Part shown: positions 17,886 through 27,958 of the stretch, piece by piece | Layout: each line of letters begins with the position of its first letter | Numbering within the stretch: the stretch's first letter is position 1 | Source of the DNA: Arthrobacter castelli DSM 16402 | Lineage (GTDB): Bacteria > Actinomycetota > Actinomycetes > Actinomycetales > Micrococcaceae | Direction: 5' to 3' | Assembly (NCBI RefSeq): GCF_000430705.1 | Contig: NZ_AUMN01000003.1 | Location: 236,654 to 300,653 of the forward strand | DNA length: 64,000 nt | The notes under the pieces: model-generated | What the model was told of the DNA's origin: nothing | The model's input: the letters and a program-made list of their open reading frames with translations, nothing else | Database searches by the model: none | Translations under genes and position numbers: made by a program

Positions 17886-18655
17886 TCGTCGCGTTACAGG
17901 CCGGTGCCGGGTCCGAAGAGAGCAACAATATCTTCGTCTCCACGTACTACTTCTTCGCAGACCCTGCGAACTGGACCGGTGGCCAGGGGATCCTGTGGCG
18001 GACCGTGGAGCACCTGCAGTACACCGGGCTGACGCTGTTGGCGGCCGCCGTCGTCGCCGTCCCCATCGGGCTTTTCGTCGGGCACACCGGCCGCGGCCGG
18101 GTCGCCGTGGTCGCCATTGCCGGGGCGTTGCGGGCATTGCCCACCCTGGGGCTGCTGGTGCTCTTCGCGGTGCTGATGGGTATTGGGCTGATCCCGCCAC
18201 TGCTGGCCTTGGTGATCCTGACCATCCCTCCGCTGCTGGCGGGGACCTATGCCGGCATTGCTTCGGTCGATCCGGTCACCGTGGATGCGGCCCGCAGCAT
18301 GGGAATGCGCGAAGGGCAGATTCTTTTCCGGGTGGAAGTACCAAACGGGATGGAGGTCATAGTTGGCGGGGTGCGCACTGCGGTGCTGCAGGTCATCGCC
18401 ACTGTGGCGGTGGTGGCGTACTTGAACCTGGGTGGTTTGGGGCGCTACCTGATTGACGGAGTGGCGGTGCGCGACTACGTGCAGATGTTCGCCGGCGCGC
18501 TGCTGATTGCCGCACTGGCCATTATTGTCGACGCATTGCTGGCCGGAGTTCAACGCGCAGCAGTGCCCAAGGGGTTGAAAACGCCCACGTCCGCCCCGGC
18601 AGTTGACTCAGGCAGCGGAATGGCCGCCGCCGGTACACGAGGAGGAAACTCATGA
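17882..18655 (+). CDS. osmoprotectant ABC permease 2
   Basis: 257 residues, same family as the upstream permease, with DPVTVDAARSMGMREGQILFRV as the cytoplasmic coupling loop. It has an extra N-terminal stretch before the first helix. ATGA overlaps exist at both ends. Two different permeases imply a heterodimeric channel, as in OpuC-type importers. Confidence 0.9.
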   Translation: MIVALQAGAGSEESNNIFVSTYYFFADPANWTGGQGILWRTVEHLQYTGLTLLAAAVVAVPIGLFVGHTGRGRVAVVAIAGALRALPTLGLLVLFAVLMGIGLIPPLLALVILTIPPLLAGTYAGIASVDPVTVDAARSMGMREGQILFRVEVPNGMEVIVGGVRTAVLQVIATVAVVAYLNLGGLGRYLIDGVAVRDYVQMFAGALLIAALAIIVDALLAGVQRAAVPKGLKTPTSAPAVDSGSGMAAAGTRGGNS

Positions 18656-19608
18656 CCAAGACGCACAAGCGATATCGGCGCATCGGTGCCCCGATGGTGG
18701 CCGCTGTGGCGCTCGCGCTGGCCTTGAGCGCCTGCGGAGCCACGGGGGATCCGCTGTCCAACCCTGAGACAACGGGCTCCGGCGGAACCGGATCCGATGG
18801 ACCACTGGTGGTGGGGTCGGCCGCATTCCCCGAAAGCGAAATCATCGCTGAAATCTACGCCGGTGCCCTCGAGGCCGCCGGCGTCAAGGCGAAGACGAAG
18901 CCGGCCATCGGTTCCCGGGAAATCTACGTCGGCGCGGTCCGGGATGGCTCCGTCGATCTGGTGCCCGAGTACAGCGGCAACCTGCTGCTGTTCTTCAACC
19001 CGGACGCCACGGCCGCGTCCGCCGAGGAGATCATGGATGCACTGCCCCGGGCGCTGCCGGAAGGCCTCGCGGTGCTGGAGCCGGCCGAGGCCCAGAACAA
19101 AGATTCAATGGTCATCACCCAGGCAACTTCCGAGAAGTACGACCTGACCAGCCTGGCCGATATCGGCGACGTGTGCGGCGAATTGGTGTTGGGTGCCCCG
19201 CCCGAGTTCGCCGAACGGGCCTACGGGCTGAAAGGCCTGAAAGAGAAATACGGCTGCGAGTTCAAATCGTTCGAGCCGCTGAACGACGGCGGAGGAGCGG
19301 TGACCGTGCAGGCGCTGATCGAAAACGATATCCAGGTCGCCGACATCTTCACCACCACTCCGGCCATCGAGGATCACGGCCTGGTGGTGCTTGAGGACCC
19401 GAAGAACAACTTCATCGCCCAGCAGGTGCTGCCCTTGATCAGCGAAGAGCGCGTCGGCGAACAGGTGAGGGACGTGCTGAATTCCGTGTCCGCGGAACTG
19501 ACCACCGACGACCTGATCAGCCTCAACCGTCAGGTCAGCGGGGACCAGAAGCTCAGTGCCGAAAAGGCGGCACATGGATGGCTGGAGGAGAACGGGTTCC
19601 TTGAATAG
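18652..19608 (+). CDS. osmoprotectant-binding lipoprotein (OpuCC/OsmF-like)
   Basis: 318 residues. The signal peptide ends in the lipobox LSAC at about residue 25, so it is anchored to the outer face of the membrane. The mature part begins with VVGSAAFPESEIIAEIYAGA and contains RDGSVDLVPEYSGNL, hallmarks of the QAT-family quaternary-amine binding proteins. It closes the four-gene operon. Likely ligands are glycine betaine, choline or carnitine; which one is not decidable here. Confidence 0.92.
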   Translation: MTKTHKRYRRIGAPMVAAVALALALSACGATGDPLSNPETTGSGGTGSDGPLVVGSAAFPESEIIAEIYAGALEAAGVKAKTKPAIGSREIYVGAVRDGSVDLVPEYSGNLLLFFNPDATAASAEEIMDALPRALPEGLAVLEPAEAQNKDSMVITQATSEKYDLTSLADIGDVCGELVLGAPPEFAERAYGLKGLKEKYGCEFKSFEPLNDGGGAVTVQALIENDIQVADIFTTTPAIEDHGLVVLEDPKNNFIAQQVLPLISEERVGEQVRDVLNSVSAELTTDDLISLNRQVSGDQKLSAEKAAHGWLEENGFLE

Positions 19609-19747
19609 CGTCGAATAGTTCGACCGGGATTCCTGATCCGTCCGGCGGTTCCGATAGTGCACGTGGACCAGTCGGCGTCGAAGTTCCGTTTCAAGGTGGT
19701 CCGGGCCGTGTCCTGTCGCCTGCCGTCGCCTGTGGCATGCTGGAAAT

Positions 19748-20962
19748 ATGGCAGAGTTCAAGCAGTCCGACAAGCTCCACAACGTGCTGTACGACATTCG
19801 CGGACCGCTGTTGCAACACGCCCAGCGAATGGAGGCGGAGGGGCACCAGATCCTGAAGCTGAACATCGGCAATCCCGCGCCCTTCGGCTTCGAAGCGCCG
19901 GACGCGATTTTGATGGACATGATCCGCAACCTGTCCACGGCCCAGGGATACAGCGACGCCCGCGGCATCTACTCGGCGCGCACCGCCGTCGTGCAGTATT
20001 ACCAGAGCAGGGGGCTGGAAGGCCTCGACGTCGACGACATCTATCTGGGCAATGGGGTCAGCGAACTCATCACTTTGTCGCTGCAGGCTCTGCTGAACAA
20101 CGGCGACGAGGTGCTGATCCCCACCCCGGACTATCCGTTGTGGACCGCCTCCGTGAGTCTGGCCGGAGGCACTCCTGTGCACTATATGTGCGACGAGGCG
20201 GAACACTGGTGGCCCGACGTCGACGATATAGCCTCGAAGATCACGGACCGGACCAAGGGCCTGGTGCTGATCAACCCCAATAATCCGACCGGTGCGGTCT
20301 ATCCCAAACATATTGTGGAGCAGATCGCTGAGTTGGCCCGGCAGCACGATTTAGTGCTGTTCTCCGACGAGATCTACGAGAAAATCCTGTACGACGGCCA
20401 CGAGCACGTCAATGCCGCGACGGTGGCCGACGACGTCTTGTGCCTGACCTTCAGCGGGCTCTCCAAGGCGTACCGGATCGCGGGATTCCGCAGCGGATGG
20501 CTTGCCATTACCGGCCCGAAGAAAAAGGCCGGTGACTATATCGAAGGCATCAATCTGCTGGCCAGTATGCGCCTTTGCGCCAACGTTCCGGCCCAGCACG
20601 CCATCCAGACCGCGCTGGGCGGGCATCAGAGTATCGAGGACCTGATCCTGCCCGGAGGGCGCCTGCTTGAGCAGCGGGATACAGCGTTCAAGCTGCTCAA
20701 CGACATCCCCGGTGTCAGTTGCGAGCTGGCTGCCGGGGCCCTCTATCTGTTCCCCAAACTGGACCCCGAAGTGTATCCGATCCAAAGCGACGAGAAATTC
20801 GCCCTCGACTTGCTGACCGAGCAGCGGATCCTGATTTCACACGGAACCGCCTTCAACTGGGTGAACCCGGACCACTTCCGGCTGGTCACGCTGCCCAGCG
20901 TCCCGGACATCGAGGAGGCGGTGGGCCGGATCGCCGAATTCCTCGACGGATACAAGCCATAA
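19748..20962 (+). CDS. pyridoxal-phosphate aminotransferase, AlaA-like
   Basis: 404 residues, fold type I. The PLP lysine lies in FSGLSKAYRIAGFRSGW; other anchors are NNPTGAVYP and LFSDEIYEKILYDG. The N-terminus (SDKLHNVLYDIRGPLLQHA, ILKLNIGNPAPFGFEAPD) matches the AlaA group that makes alanine from pyruvate and glutamate. It is monocistronic between the importer and xseB, which converges on it. Confidence 0.9.
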   Translation: MAEFKQSDKLHNVLYDIRGPLLQHAQRMEAEGHQILKLNIGNPAPFGFEAPDAILMDMIRNLSTAQGYSDARGIYSARTAVVQYYQSRGLEGLDVDDIYLGNGVSELITLSLQALLNNGDEVLIPTPDYPLWTASVSLAGGTPVHYMCDEAEHWWPDVDDIASKITDRTKGLVLINPNNPTGAVYPKHIVEQIAELARQHDLVLFSDEIYEKILYDGHEHVNAATVADDVLCLTFSGLSKAYRIAGFRSGWLAITGPKKKAGDYIEGINLLASMRLCANVPAQHAIQTALGGHQSIEDLILPGGRLLEQRDTAFKLLNDIPGVSCELAAGALYLFPKLDPEVYPIQSDEKFALDLLTEQRILISHGTAFNWVNPDHFRLVTLPSVPDIEEAVGRIAEFLDGYKP

Positions 20963-20974
20963 CCGGGCAGACGG

Positions 20975-21217
20975 CTACGCTTCGTCCTGGTCCTCTTCGG
21001 GCTCGGCCTTCCGGGCCGCATCCAGCCGCTTCCTGGCACCCTCGAGCCACTGCTCACAGCGTTGGGCCAAAGCCTCGCCGCGCTCCCACAGCGCCAGCGA
21101 ATCCTCCAGGGTGGTCCCGCCGGTCTCCAGTTTGCCCACCACGGCAATCAATTCCTCGCGCGCCTGCTCATAGGACAGTTCGGCCACGTCGACCGTGCCG
21201 GTTGGTTCAGTGCTCAT
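20975..21217 (-). CDS. xseB: exodeoxyribonuclease VII small subunit
   Basis: 80 residues, usual size. [20 protein letters not shown] and [20 protein letters not shown] form the helical pair that binds XseA. The acidic tail (EPEEDQDEA) is common in actinobacteria. Its start overlaps the end of xseA by 11 bases, giving translational coupling. The ATG at 21217 is chosen; the longer frame to 21499 is a shadow of xseA. Confidence 0.95.
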   Translation of the reverse strand: MSTEPTGTVDVAELSYEQAREELIAVVGKLETGGTTLEDSLALWERGEALAQRCEQWLEGARKRLDAARKAEPEEDQDEA

Positions 21218-22505
21218 CGGGCGTCTCGTTTCTGCTGTTCTCGTCATTGTCGGTGACTCGGGCGCCGAGCCTGCCATCGGCCACCCGGACGTTGAGGTGG
21301 GTGCCGGCCGGGGCGTCCGTCGCCTGGCGCAGCACCGACCGATCATCGAGCTGGACGACGGCGTAGCCGCGGTCAAGCGTCTTCTGCGGCGAGAGCGCCC
21401 GAACCTGGGCCCGCAAATGCTGCAGCCGGTCCTCGCCACGGCGCACCGCCGTCGTAATCGCCCCCAGCGACCTGGCCCGCAGCCGTTCCAATTCCTCATG
21501 CCGGACCGTGATCATGCCCTCAGGATTGGACAGTACCGGCCGCGACCTCATTGCCGTCAGCTGGTCTTCCTCACGGGCCACGAACTGAACCATGCAACGG
21601 CGCAGGCTGGCCCGGCACTGGTGGATGCGGTGCAGCTCCTCCGCCACGTCCGGCACCACCTGCTTGGCGGCGTCAGTGGGAGTCGACGCCCGCACATCCG
21701 CCACGTCGTCGACCAGCGGCCGGTCCGCCTCGTGGCCGACGGCGCTGACAACCGGAGTGGCGGCCTCCGAGACGGCGCGGATCAGCTCTTCGGTGCTGAA
21801 CGGCAACAGGTCTTCCAATGAGCCGCCGCCACGGGCCATCACGATCACGTCAACACGCTCATCCGCGTCCAGCTCCGAGAGGGCCTTGCGCATTTGCCCG
21901 ACGGCGTTGACCCCTTGAACAGCGACTTCGCGGATTTCGAATTCGACGGCGGGCCACCTCAGCGCCGCATTGCGCCGCACGTCCTTCATGGCGTCGGAAT
22001 CCCTGCCCGTAATCAGTCCGATCCGGTGGGGCAGCACCGGCAGGGGGAGCTTGCGGTCGGCGTCGAACAGCCCCTCGGCAGTCAGTGCCCGGCGTAGCAT
22101 TTCGATGCGGGCCAGCAGGTCGCCCAACCCGACCGGACGGACATCGCGGGTCTGCATGGACAGCCGCCCGGTCTTCATCCAGAAATCCGGCTTCACCAAG
22201 GCGACCACCCGCGAACCCGTCTCCAAAGGGGTCTTGAGCCGGTTCATCGTCGAATTGAAGATGGTCAACGACAGCGAGATTTCGGCGTCGGTGTCCCGCA
22301 GCGTGACGTAGCTGACGCTGCCGCGGCGGTTGAGCTGGATGATCTGGCCTTCCACCCAAACTGCCGGAGCGCGTTCAATATGGACCTTGAGCTTCTCCGA
22401 GAGCATCCTCAGCGGCCACGGCCGGTCCGCCGAGGTTTCGGCGGCGGTCCCGGGCAGCGTTGTCGCGGCAGCCGCCCCTCCTTGAGCCGTCGAAATCTCA
22501 GTCAT
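21207..22505 (-). CDS. xseA: exodeoxyribonuclease VII large subunit
   Basis: 432 residues. The N-terminal OB fold is [23 protein letters not shown], and the catalytic domain shows [37 protein letters not shown] and [25 protein letters not shown]. Long helices follow. The enzyme degrades single-stranded DNA to oligonucleotides. The ATG at 22505 avoids a non-conserved upstream stretch. Transcribed with xseB, divergent from the membrane protein at 22599. Confidence 0.95.
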   Translation of the reverse strand: MTEISTAQGGAAAATTLPGTAAETSADRPWPLRMLSEKLKVHIERAPAVWVEGQIIQLNRRGSVSYVTLRDTDAEISLSLTIFNSTMNRLKTPLETGSRVVALVKPDFWMKTGRLSMQTRDVRPVGLGDLLARIEMLRRALTAEGLFDADRKLPLPVLPHRIGLITGRDSDAMKDVRRNAALRWPAVEFEIREVAVQGVNAVGQMRKALSELDADERVDVIVMARGGGSLEDLLPFSTEELIRAVSEAATPVVSAVGHEADRPLVDDVADVRASTPTDAAKQVVPDVAEELHRIHQCRASLRRCMVQFVAREEDQLTAMRSRPVLSNPEGMITVRHEELERLRARSLGAITTAVRRGEDRLQHLRAQVRALSPQKTLDRGYAVVQLDDRSVLRQATDAPAGTHLNVRVADGRLGARVTDNDENSRNETPDEH

Positions 22506-22598
22506 GGTTAAAGACTTACCACTTCGTACCGTCAGTTTTTGCTCAGTAGACTGATACACCGGCACATTGTGGATAACTAAGAGGCGGTCAACTGTTTT

Positions 22599-23420
22599 AT
22601 GCGCACACTCCTCTCGGCTTTCGCCGGAATCGCTGCCGTCGTGCTGTGCCTGCTCGCCGTCCCGGGACTATGGCTGGACCAGAACGTGGTATCCGAAGAC
22701 GGCTTCGTCGAATTGGCCGAACCGCTGGCCTCGGACGGGCAGTTCCAGGAACAACTGGCCGAGGCAACAGCCCGGACCGTCCTGGAAAATGCGTCATTGG
22801 GTCCGGCGTTGATGGAACTGGCTCGTCCGCTCGTGGATCAAGCGGCCCAAAACCTGACGGAAAACCCCGGATACCGGCAGGCTTGGGAAGAGACGCTGCG
22901 CGGCAGTCACCAGGTGACCATGTCAGGCAACGACGCTTCGGCGGCCGTGATCCTCGACATCGCCCCGATCGTGGCACTTGCAGCGCAACAGGCAGCCGAT
23001 TCCGTCGGCGCGGATATCCAGGCGCCGGAGCAGGTCTTGATTGATGTTGGCGGCTCCAACCAGCAAATCATCATCGAGATAGTACAGAATTATGCGCAGC
23101 TGGCAGTGCCGTTCGCGATCGCGGCCGTGGTTGCCTTCGCGCTGGCGATGCTGATTGCCCGACGCCGATCCACCACCTTTGTGCTGGTGGGGATCGGCGT
23201 CGCGGTCGCGGCCGGATTGTGGAAACTGAGCGCCGAGTATGCGATGCGGCAGATAAAGACCTCGGCAGACGCCAACGAACTGGCCGGTCTGTTCAAGACA
23301 CATCTCACGGCCCTGGCCGAAGCCAGTTTCAACGAGTGGATCCTGGCCGGGGCCGGCGCCGCCGCTGTGATGATCCTCATCGGCCTGATCTCGCGGGTAT
23401 TCGCCGGTAGCCGAACCTGA
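22599..23420 (+). CDS. membrane protein of unknown function
   Basis: 273 residues with a membrane helix near residues 5-25, a long polar extracytoplasmic region (residues 26-160) and three to four helices in the C-terminal part ([53 protein letters not shown]). The gene lies between xseA and ispH, a position I associate with Micrococcaceae. No catalytic motif is visible. Confidence 0.8.
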   Translation: MRTLLSAFAGIAAVVLCLLAVPGLWLDQNVVSEDGFVELAEPLASDGQFQEQLAEATARTVLENASLGPALMELARPLVDQAAQNLTENPGYRQAWEETLRGSHQVTMSGNDASAAVILDIAPIVALAAQQAADSVGADIQAPEQVLIDVGGSNQQIIIEIVQNYAQLAVPFAIAAVVAFALAMLIARRRSTTFVLVGIGVAVAAGLWKLSAEYAMRQIKTSADANELAGLFKTHLTALAEASFNEWILAGAGAAAVMILIGLISRVFAGSRT

Positions 23421-23455
23421 CCTGCCCGATTTGCTCCACCTCTTATGATGGAAGT

Positions 23456-24541
23456 ATGACTTCCACGGCGGTCTCCGTACCTATGCCCACCATCCCGCGC
23501 AAACGCCGCAGCCCGGAAGACGTGGCAGCAGCGGCCCCGGTCACTGGACCGCGAAATGTGCTGCTGGCAGCACCCAGAGGCTACTGCGCCGGCGTCGACC
23601 GTGCCGTCATTGCGGTGGAGAAGGCCCTGGAGCACTACGGCCCGCCCGTTTACGTGCGAAAACAGATCGTGCACAACCTCCACGTCGTCAGCAACCTTGA
23701 GGAACAGGGTGTGATTTTCGTGGAGGAAACGGACGAGGTGCCCGAAGGGGCAACCGTTGTGTTCTCCGCGCACGGCGTCTCACCGGCTGTCACGCAGTCG
23801 GCCAGCGACCGCGGACTGCAGACCATCGATGCGACCTGCCCGTTGGTGACGAAGGTCCACCGTGAGGCGGTTCGCTATGCCAAGAACGAGTTCGACATCC
23901 TATTGATTGGACACGAGGGACACGAAGAGGTCGAGGGAACCTTCGGCGAGGCTCCCGAGAATATCCAGGTCGTTAACGGTCCCGAGGACGTCGATAAGGT
24001 CGAGGTCCGCGATCCGGAGAAAATCATCTGGCTGTCGCAGACCACCCTGAGCGTTGACGAAACCATGGAGACGGTGCGCCTGCTGCGCGACCGGTTCCCC
24101 ACCTTGCAGGATCCGCCCAGTGACGACATTTGCTATGCGACCTCAAACCGCCAGGTGGCGATCAAGAAGGTCGCGCCGCAGTCGGATCTGGTCCTGGTGG
24201 TCGGTTCGGCCAACTCCTCCAACTCCGTCCGGCTGGTGGAAGTGGCGTTGGAATACGGCGCCAAGGCTTCGCACCGGGTTGATTTCGCCAATGAGATCGA
24301 CGAGTCCTGGTTCGAAGGTATCCAGACCATCGGAGTGACCTCCGGCGCCTCCGTGCCCGAAGTGCTGGTGCGGGAGGTGCTGGATTTGCTCTCCGAATAC
24401 GGCTACGGCGACGTGGAAGAAGTGGTCACGGCTGAAGAGGACATCATCTTTTCGCTGCCCAAGGAACTGCGCGCCACCTTGAAGCAGGCAGGCGATTCGT
24501 CCCCGGGCCTCGGAGGGCGCGGCTCACGGCCCACGTCCTGA
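23456..24541 (+). CDS. ispH: 4-hydroxy-3-methylbut-2-enyl diphosphate reductase
   Basis: 361 residues. The three cysteines for the iron-sulfur cluster are in [26 protein letters not shown] and [10 protein letters not shown]. It performs the last step of the MEP isoprenoid pathway, giving IPP and DMAPP. An N-terminal extension of about 30 residues precedes the family start, as in other actinobacteria. It converges on rmuC with a 1-base gap. Confidence 0.95.
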   Translation: MTSTAVSVPMPTIPRKRRSPEDVAAAAPVTGPRNVLLAAPRGYCAGVDRAVIAVEKALEHYGPPVYVRKQIVHNLHVVSNLEEQGVIFVEETDEVPEGATVVFSAHGVSPAVTQSASDRGLQTIDATCPLVTKVHREAVRYAKNEFDILLIGHEGHEEVEGTFGEAPENIQVVNGPEDVDKVEVRDPEKIIWLSQTTLSVDETMETVRLLRDRFPTLQDPPSDDICYATSNRQVAIKKVAPQSDLVLVVGSANSSNSVRLVEVALEYGAKASHRVDFANEIDESWFEGIQTIGVTSGASVPEVLVREVLDLLSEYGYGDVEEVVTAEEDIIFSLPKELRATLKQAGDSSPGLGGRGSRPTS

Positions 24542-24542
24542 C

Positions 24543-25766
24543 TTATCCGGCTTCGCGGTCGCGCTCCAGGAGTTCGGGCGCGCCCAGCAACCGCGGCGTG
24601 GATTCGACCGGCGACGCACCGATATCCGATTCGGAGAAGCTGGCCGGGTCGATGGCGTTGATCTTCCGCGCCGTCGGGAAGACCCTCGATTCAAGGGTTC
24701 CGACGAAGGAGTTGTAGCGCTCCACGGAGGCTTTCAACGAATTGCCCAGCTTCGACACGTGTCCGCCCATAGTGCCCAGCCGGTCGTACAACTCCCGGGA
24801 CAGCTCAAACAGCTCCTTGGCGTTATCGGTCAGCACGTCCTGGCGCCAGCTGAACGCGACCGCCTTGAGCATCGCCAACAATGACACGGGCGAGGACAGC
24901 GCCACGTTCTTCCGGAACGAGTACTCCAACAGCTCCGGATCCGCATCCAGGGCGGCGGCCAGGAACGACTCCACCGGGATAAAGCAGACCACCAGCTCCG
25001 GGCTGTTGGAACAGCCCTCCCAGTACTTCTTTGCGGCGAGGGCGTCCACGTGGGCCCGGACCGCCTTCGCATGTTGGCCAAGCAGCGTCTTTCGCCGCGC
25101 CTGCTCCGACTCGCCCGCCGCGGCCGGAATCTCATGGGCCTGCAGGTAGGCCGAAAGCGGCACCTTCGCATCCACCACAATTTCCTTGGTCCCGGGCAGC
25201 CTGATGACCATGTCCGGCCGCGTGCTGGACGTGCCGGACTGCGCAGAGGCGTTGTGCACCTGCTCGGCAAAGTCGACGTAGGGAACCATCCCGGCTGCTT
25301 CGACGACCCGGCGCAACTGCACCTCGCCCCAGCGGCCACGCACGCTGTTGGACTGCAACGCCGACGAGAGGGTTTGCGTGGTTGACAGCAGCTGCTCGTC
25401 CGCACGTTTGGCATCCTTGAGCTGCTGCGCAAGTTGCCCGTACTGCTCCACCCGGTCCCGTTCCAGCACGCTGACCTGGGACTGCATGTGGTTAAGCTTC
25501 TCCGCCACCGGGGCCAGCGCCTGCAGCACGGAACTGTCCTGCTGGGTCTGCTTTTCCAACTGGGCATTCTGGCTCGAGAGCAGGTTGCGCTCGGCTTCCG
25601 CGGCTGCCAACCGGGACCGCGCCTCACTAACCCGGCTACCGGCGTCGTCCACCTCTGTTTCCATGGCGCGCACGCGCACGCGGGCCAGCACCGCCATCGC
25701 ACCCGCCCCCAGCAGGACGCCCAGCACGAGAATTAAGACCATCAGCACCACCGGAAATTCGTTCAT
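24543..25766 (-). CDS. rmuC: DNA recombination protein RmuC homolog
   Basis: 407 residues: an N-terminal membrane helix (VVLMVLILVLGVLLGAGAMA), a coiled coil of about 120 residues, then the RmuC nuclease-like domain (SVRGRWGEVQLRRVVEAAGM, RPDMVIRLPGTKEIVVDAKV). It is thought to limit inversions and protect against replication-linked damage. The domain is complete. It converges with ispH and is divergent from ychF. Confidence 0.93.
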   Translation of the reverse strand: MNEFPVVLMVLILVLGVLLGAGAMAVLARVRVRAMETEVDDAGSRVSEARSRLAAAEAERNLLSSQNAQLEKQTQQDSSVLQALAPVAEKLNHMQSQVSVLERDRVEQYGQLAQQLKDAKRADEQLLSTTQTLSSALQSNSVRGRWGEVQLRRVVEAAGMVPYVDFAEQVHNASAQSGTSSTRPDMVIRLPGTKEIVVDAKVPLSAYLQAHEIPAAAGESEQARRKTLLGQHAKAVRAHVDALAAKKYWEGCSNSPELVVCFIPVESFLAAALDADPELLEYSFRKNVALSSPVSLLAMLKAVAFSWRQDVLTDNAKELFELSRELYDRLGTMGGHVSKLGNSLKASVERYNSFVGTLESRVFPTARKINAIDPASFSESDIGASPVESTPRLLGAPELLERDREAG

Positions 25767-25853
25767 AATTCAACCTTGGCATCGACCACTGACAGAATTG
25801 TGGCGACTGGCCGCTTCGCGCCGGCTGGGTCCCGAACGCTAGGATGGATCACC

Positions 25854-26939
25854 GTGGCTTTAACTATTGGCATCGTCGGACTGCCCAACGTCGGCAAATC
25901 AACTCTGTTCAACGCACTGACCCGTAACCAGGTGGTGGCCGAAAACTACCCGTTCGCGACCATCGAACCGAACGTCGGCGTGGTGAACCTGCCCGATGAG
26001 CGGCTCGGAACGCTGGCGGAGATGTTCAGCTCCGTCAAGGTGCTGCCGGCCACGGTGTCGTTCGTGGACATCGCCGGTATCGTCAAGGGCGCCTCGGAGG
26101 GGGAGGGGCTGGGCAACCAGTTCCTGGCCAATATCCGCGAGGCCGAGGCGATCGCGCAGGTGATTCGGGTCTTCGATGATCCGGATGTGGTCCATGTCGA
26201 CGGCAACGTCAATCCGCGCTCCGATATGGAAACGATCAATACGGAGCTGATCCTGGCCGATCTGCAGACGCTGGAGAAGGCGATTCCGCGACTGGACAAA
26301 GAGGTCAAGGGCAAGAAAACCGAGCCGGCGAAACTTGCAGCGGCCAAGGACGCGCAGGAAGTGCTCGAACGCGGCGACACCATCTTCTCCGCGGTCGAGG
26401 CCCGCAAGCTCGATATGGAACACCTGCGCGAACTGAGCCTGCTGACGGCGAAGCCTTTCATCTACGTCTTCAACGTCGACGACACGATTCTCGGCAGCGA
26501 AGAGAAGCAGGCGGAGCTGCGCGAGCTCGTGGCGCCGGCCGATGCGGTGTTCCTGGATGCCAAGCTCGAGGCGGACATGGTGGAGCTGGAACCGGACGAG
26601 GCACGGGAGATGCTGGAGATGTCCGGCCAGAGTGAGTCCGGCCTGGATAAGCTCGCCCGCGTTGGCTTCCATACTCTCGGCCTGCAGACCTACTTGACCG
26701 CAGGTCCCAAGGAAGCCCGTGCCTGGACCATCAACCAGGGCGATACGGCGCCGCAGGCTGCCGGCGTGATCCACACCGACTTCCAGCGGGGCTTTATCAA
26801 GGCCGAAATTGTCTCCTTCGCCGACCTTGTCGATGCGGGTTCGATGGCGGAAGCCAAGTCCCGTGGCAAGGTCCGGATGGAGGGCAAGGAATACGTGATG
26901 CACGACGGCGACGTGGTGGAGTTCCGCTTTAACGTGTGA
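25854..26939 (+). CDS. ychF: redox-regulated ATPase/GTPase YchF (OLA1 family)
   Basis: 361 residues, full length, from GTG 25854. Obg-like G domain: GLPNVGKSTLFNALT (P-loop), the switch segment VDIAGIVKGASEGEGLGNQF and NVDDT as the altered G4 of this ATP-preferring family. The C-terminal TGS domain ends in DGDVVEFRFNV. The gene is intact, but its last 30 bases are the first member of the 12-copy repeat that runs to 46,050, so it is the apparent insertion target of the array downstream. Confidence 0.96.
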   Translation: MALTIGIVGLPNVGKSTLFNALTRNQVVAENYPFATIEPNVGVVNLPDERLGTLAEMFSSVKVLPATVSFVDIAGIVKGASEGEGLGNQFLANIREAEAIAQVIRVFDDPDVVHVDGNVNPRSDMETINTELILADLQTLEKAIPRLDKEVKGKKTEPAKLAAAKDAQEVLERGDTIFSAVEARKLDMEHLRELSLLTAKPFIYVFNVDDTILGSEEKQAELRELVAPADAVFLDAKLEADMVELEPDEAREMLEMSGQSESGLDKLARVGFHTLGLQTYLTAGPKEARAWTINQGDTAPQAAGVIHTDFQRGFIKAEIVSFADLVDAGSMAEAKSRGKVRMEGKEYVMHDGDVVEFRFNV

Positions 26940-26940
26940 T
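26911..26940 (+). repeat. ychF-tail repeat R1 (functional ychF 3' end)
   Basis: The 3' end of ychF itself: codons for DVVEFRFNV using CGC, TTT, AAC, GTG and stop TGA. Left boundary of the modular array. Confidence 0.95.
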
Positions 26941-27199
26941 CTACGCCCCCGACTCCGGGGTCGTATGCCGACGGGTCGCCTCGTGACGGCGCGGTCAGGC
27001 GGTCTCGTGTGCGGGCAGCGGCCTGCGGGTGTCGGGCGTCAGGTGCTTGCTGGATCCATCGGTCGCCTGCTGGACTGTGCTTCTCAGCCTGACAACCGCA
27101 CATCTGTGCACACCTGATTGGTGAGCCCAGTAGCCGACAGGTGAACGGATCGGGCCACGTCAGGTTCGAGATGCGGCAACTGCCGCGTCGCCACGCTTG

Positions 27200-27209
27200 A
27201 TGATATCAT
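27200..27209. promoter_or_regulatory. candidate VapB operator
   Basis: The perfect palindrome ATGATATCAT lies 30 bases before the VapB start, followed by another half (GATGTCA). Its position suits autoregulation by VapB/VapC. Confidence 0.4.
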
Positions 27210-27238
27210 GATGTCACCGAATTGTGGAGGTGGTTGTC

Positions 27239-27463
27239 GTGACGAACATGCTGATTCGTGGTCTCAGCGACGAGACTATCGCTCGGATCGACCGAAGTGC
27301 TCAAGAGCTGGGCCTGTCGCGCAACGAGTACCTGCGTCGCCGGCTCGAGGGTGATGCTCCTCGGGCGACGACGACGAAGACGACTGAAGAGGAATGGAAG
27401 CGTTCCGGCGAGATTTTCGCCGACCTCGCCGATCCCGACATCATGGCCGACGCATGGCGGTGA
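27239..27463 (+). CDS. vapB: VapB-type antitoxin (ribbon-helix-helix)
   Basis: 74 residues. The N-terminal ribbon-helix-helix is [20 protein letters not shown] and [14 protein letters not shown]; the C-terminal tail [19 protein letters not shown] should wrap the toxin. The start is GTG 27239 after GGAGGTGG. It overlaps the vapC start by 10 bases. With vapC it is the whole content of module M1, between repeats R1 and R2. Confidence 0.9.
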   Translation: MTNMLIRGLSDETIARIDRSAQELGLSRNEYLRRRLEGDAPRATTTKTTEEEWKRSGEIFADLADPDIMADAWR

Positions 27464-27873
27464 CGAACTGGCTCATCGACAAATCAGCTCTCGTCAGGCT
27501 CCAACTCAATCAGGTTGCCGAGGCCGAGAACTGGAAGCTCAGGATCGATCGTGGGCTCGTTCGGCTCTCGACGATCACTCGCCTTGAGCTCGGGTACTCG
27601 GCTCGGACGGGTACTGAAGGACGGGAAGGATTTCGTCGACCACCGCTCTCAATGATGCCCGTCGAGCGGATCACTCCTGCCGTCGAGGACCGAGCCGAAG
27701 AGGTGCAGATGCTGCTCGCCGACCGTGGAAAGCACCGCGCGCCGTCCATCCCGGACCTTCTCATCGCCGCCACCGCGGAGAAGACCGGGCTGACGGTGCT
27801 GGCCGTGGACAAGGACTTCGACCTGATCGCCGAGGTCACTGGGCAACCTGTGGAGACGCTTGCGCTGCGATGA
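27454..27873 (+). CDS. vapC: VapC-type PIN-domain toxin
   Basis: 139 residues. The acidic residues of the PIN active site are present: LIDKSA (Asp), TRLELGY (Glu), [11 protein letters not shown] (Asp) and VDKDFDLI (Asp). VapC toxins are site-specific RNases, usually on tRNA or 23S rRNA. The full length and intact motifs suggest a working toxin. It ends 41 bases before repeat R2. Confidence 0.92.
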   Translation: MAVTNWLIDKSALVRLQLNQVAEAENWKLRIDRGLVRLSTITRLELGYSARTGTEGREGFRRPPLSMMPVERITPAVEDRAEEVQMLLADRGKHRAPSIPDLLIAATAEKTGLTVLAVDKDFDLIAEVTGQPVETLALR

Positions 27874-27914
27874 TCTTGCAGGGCACCGAGCACCTGATGG
27901 CCCTACGTGTGGGC

Positions 27915-27944
27915 ACGTGGTGGAGTTCAGATTTAATGTGTAGT
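27915..27944 (+). repeat. ychF-tail repeat R2
   Basis: Encodes VVEFRFNV with AGA, TTT, AAT, GTG and stop TAG. The 26 bases at 27896-27921 are identical to 29593-29618 before R3. Separates modules M1 and M2. Confidence 0.95.
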
Positions 27945-27958
27945 GGGCGGCCAATGCG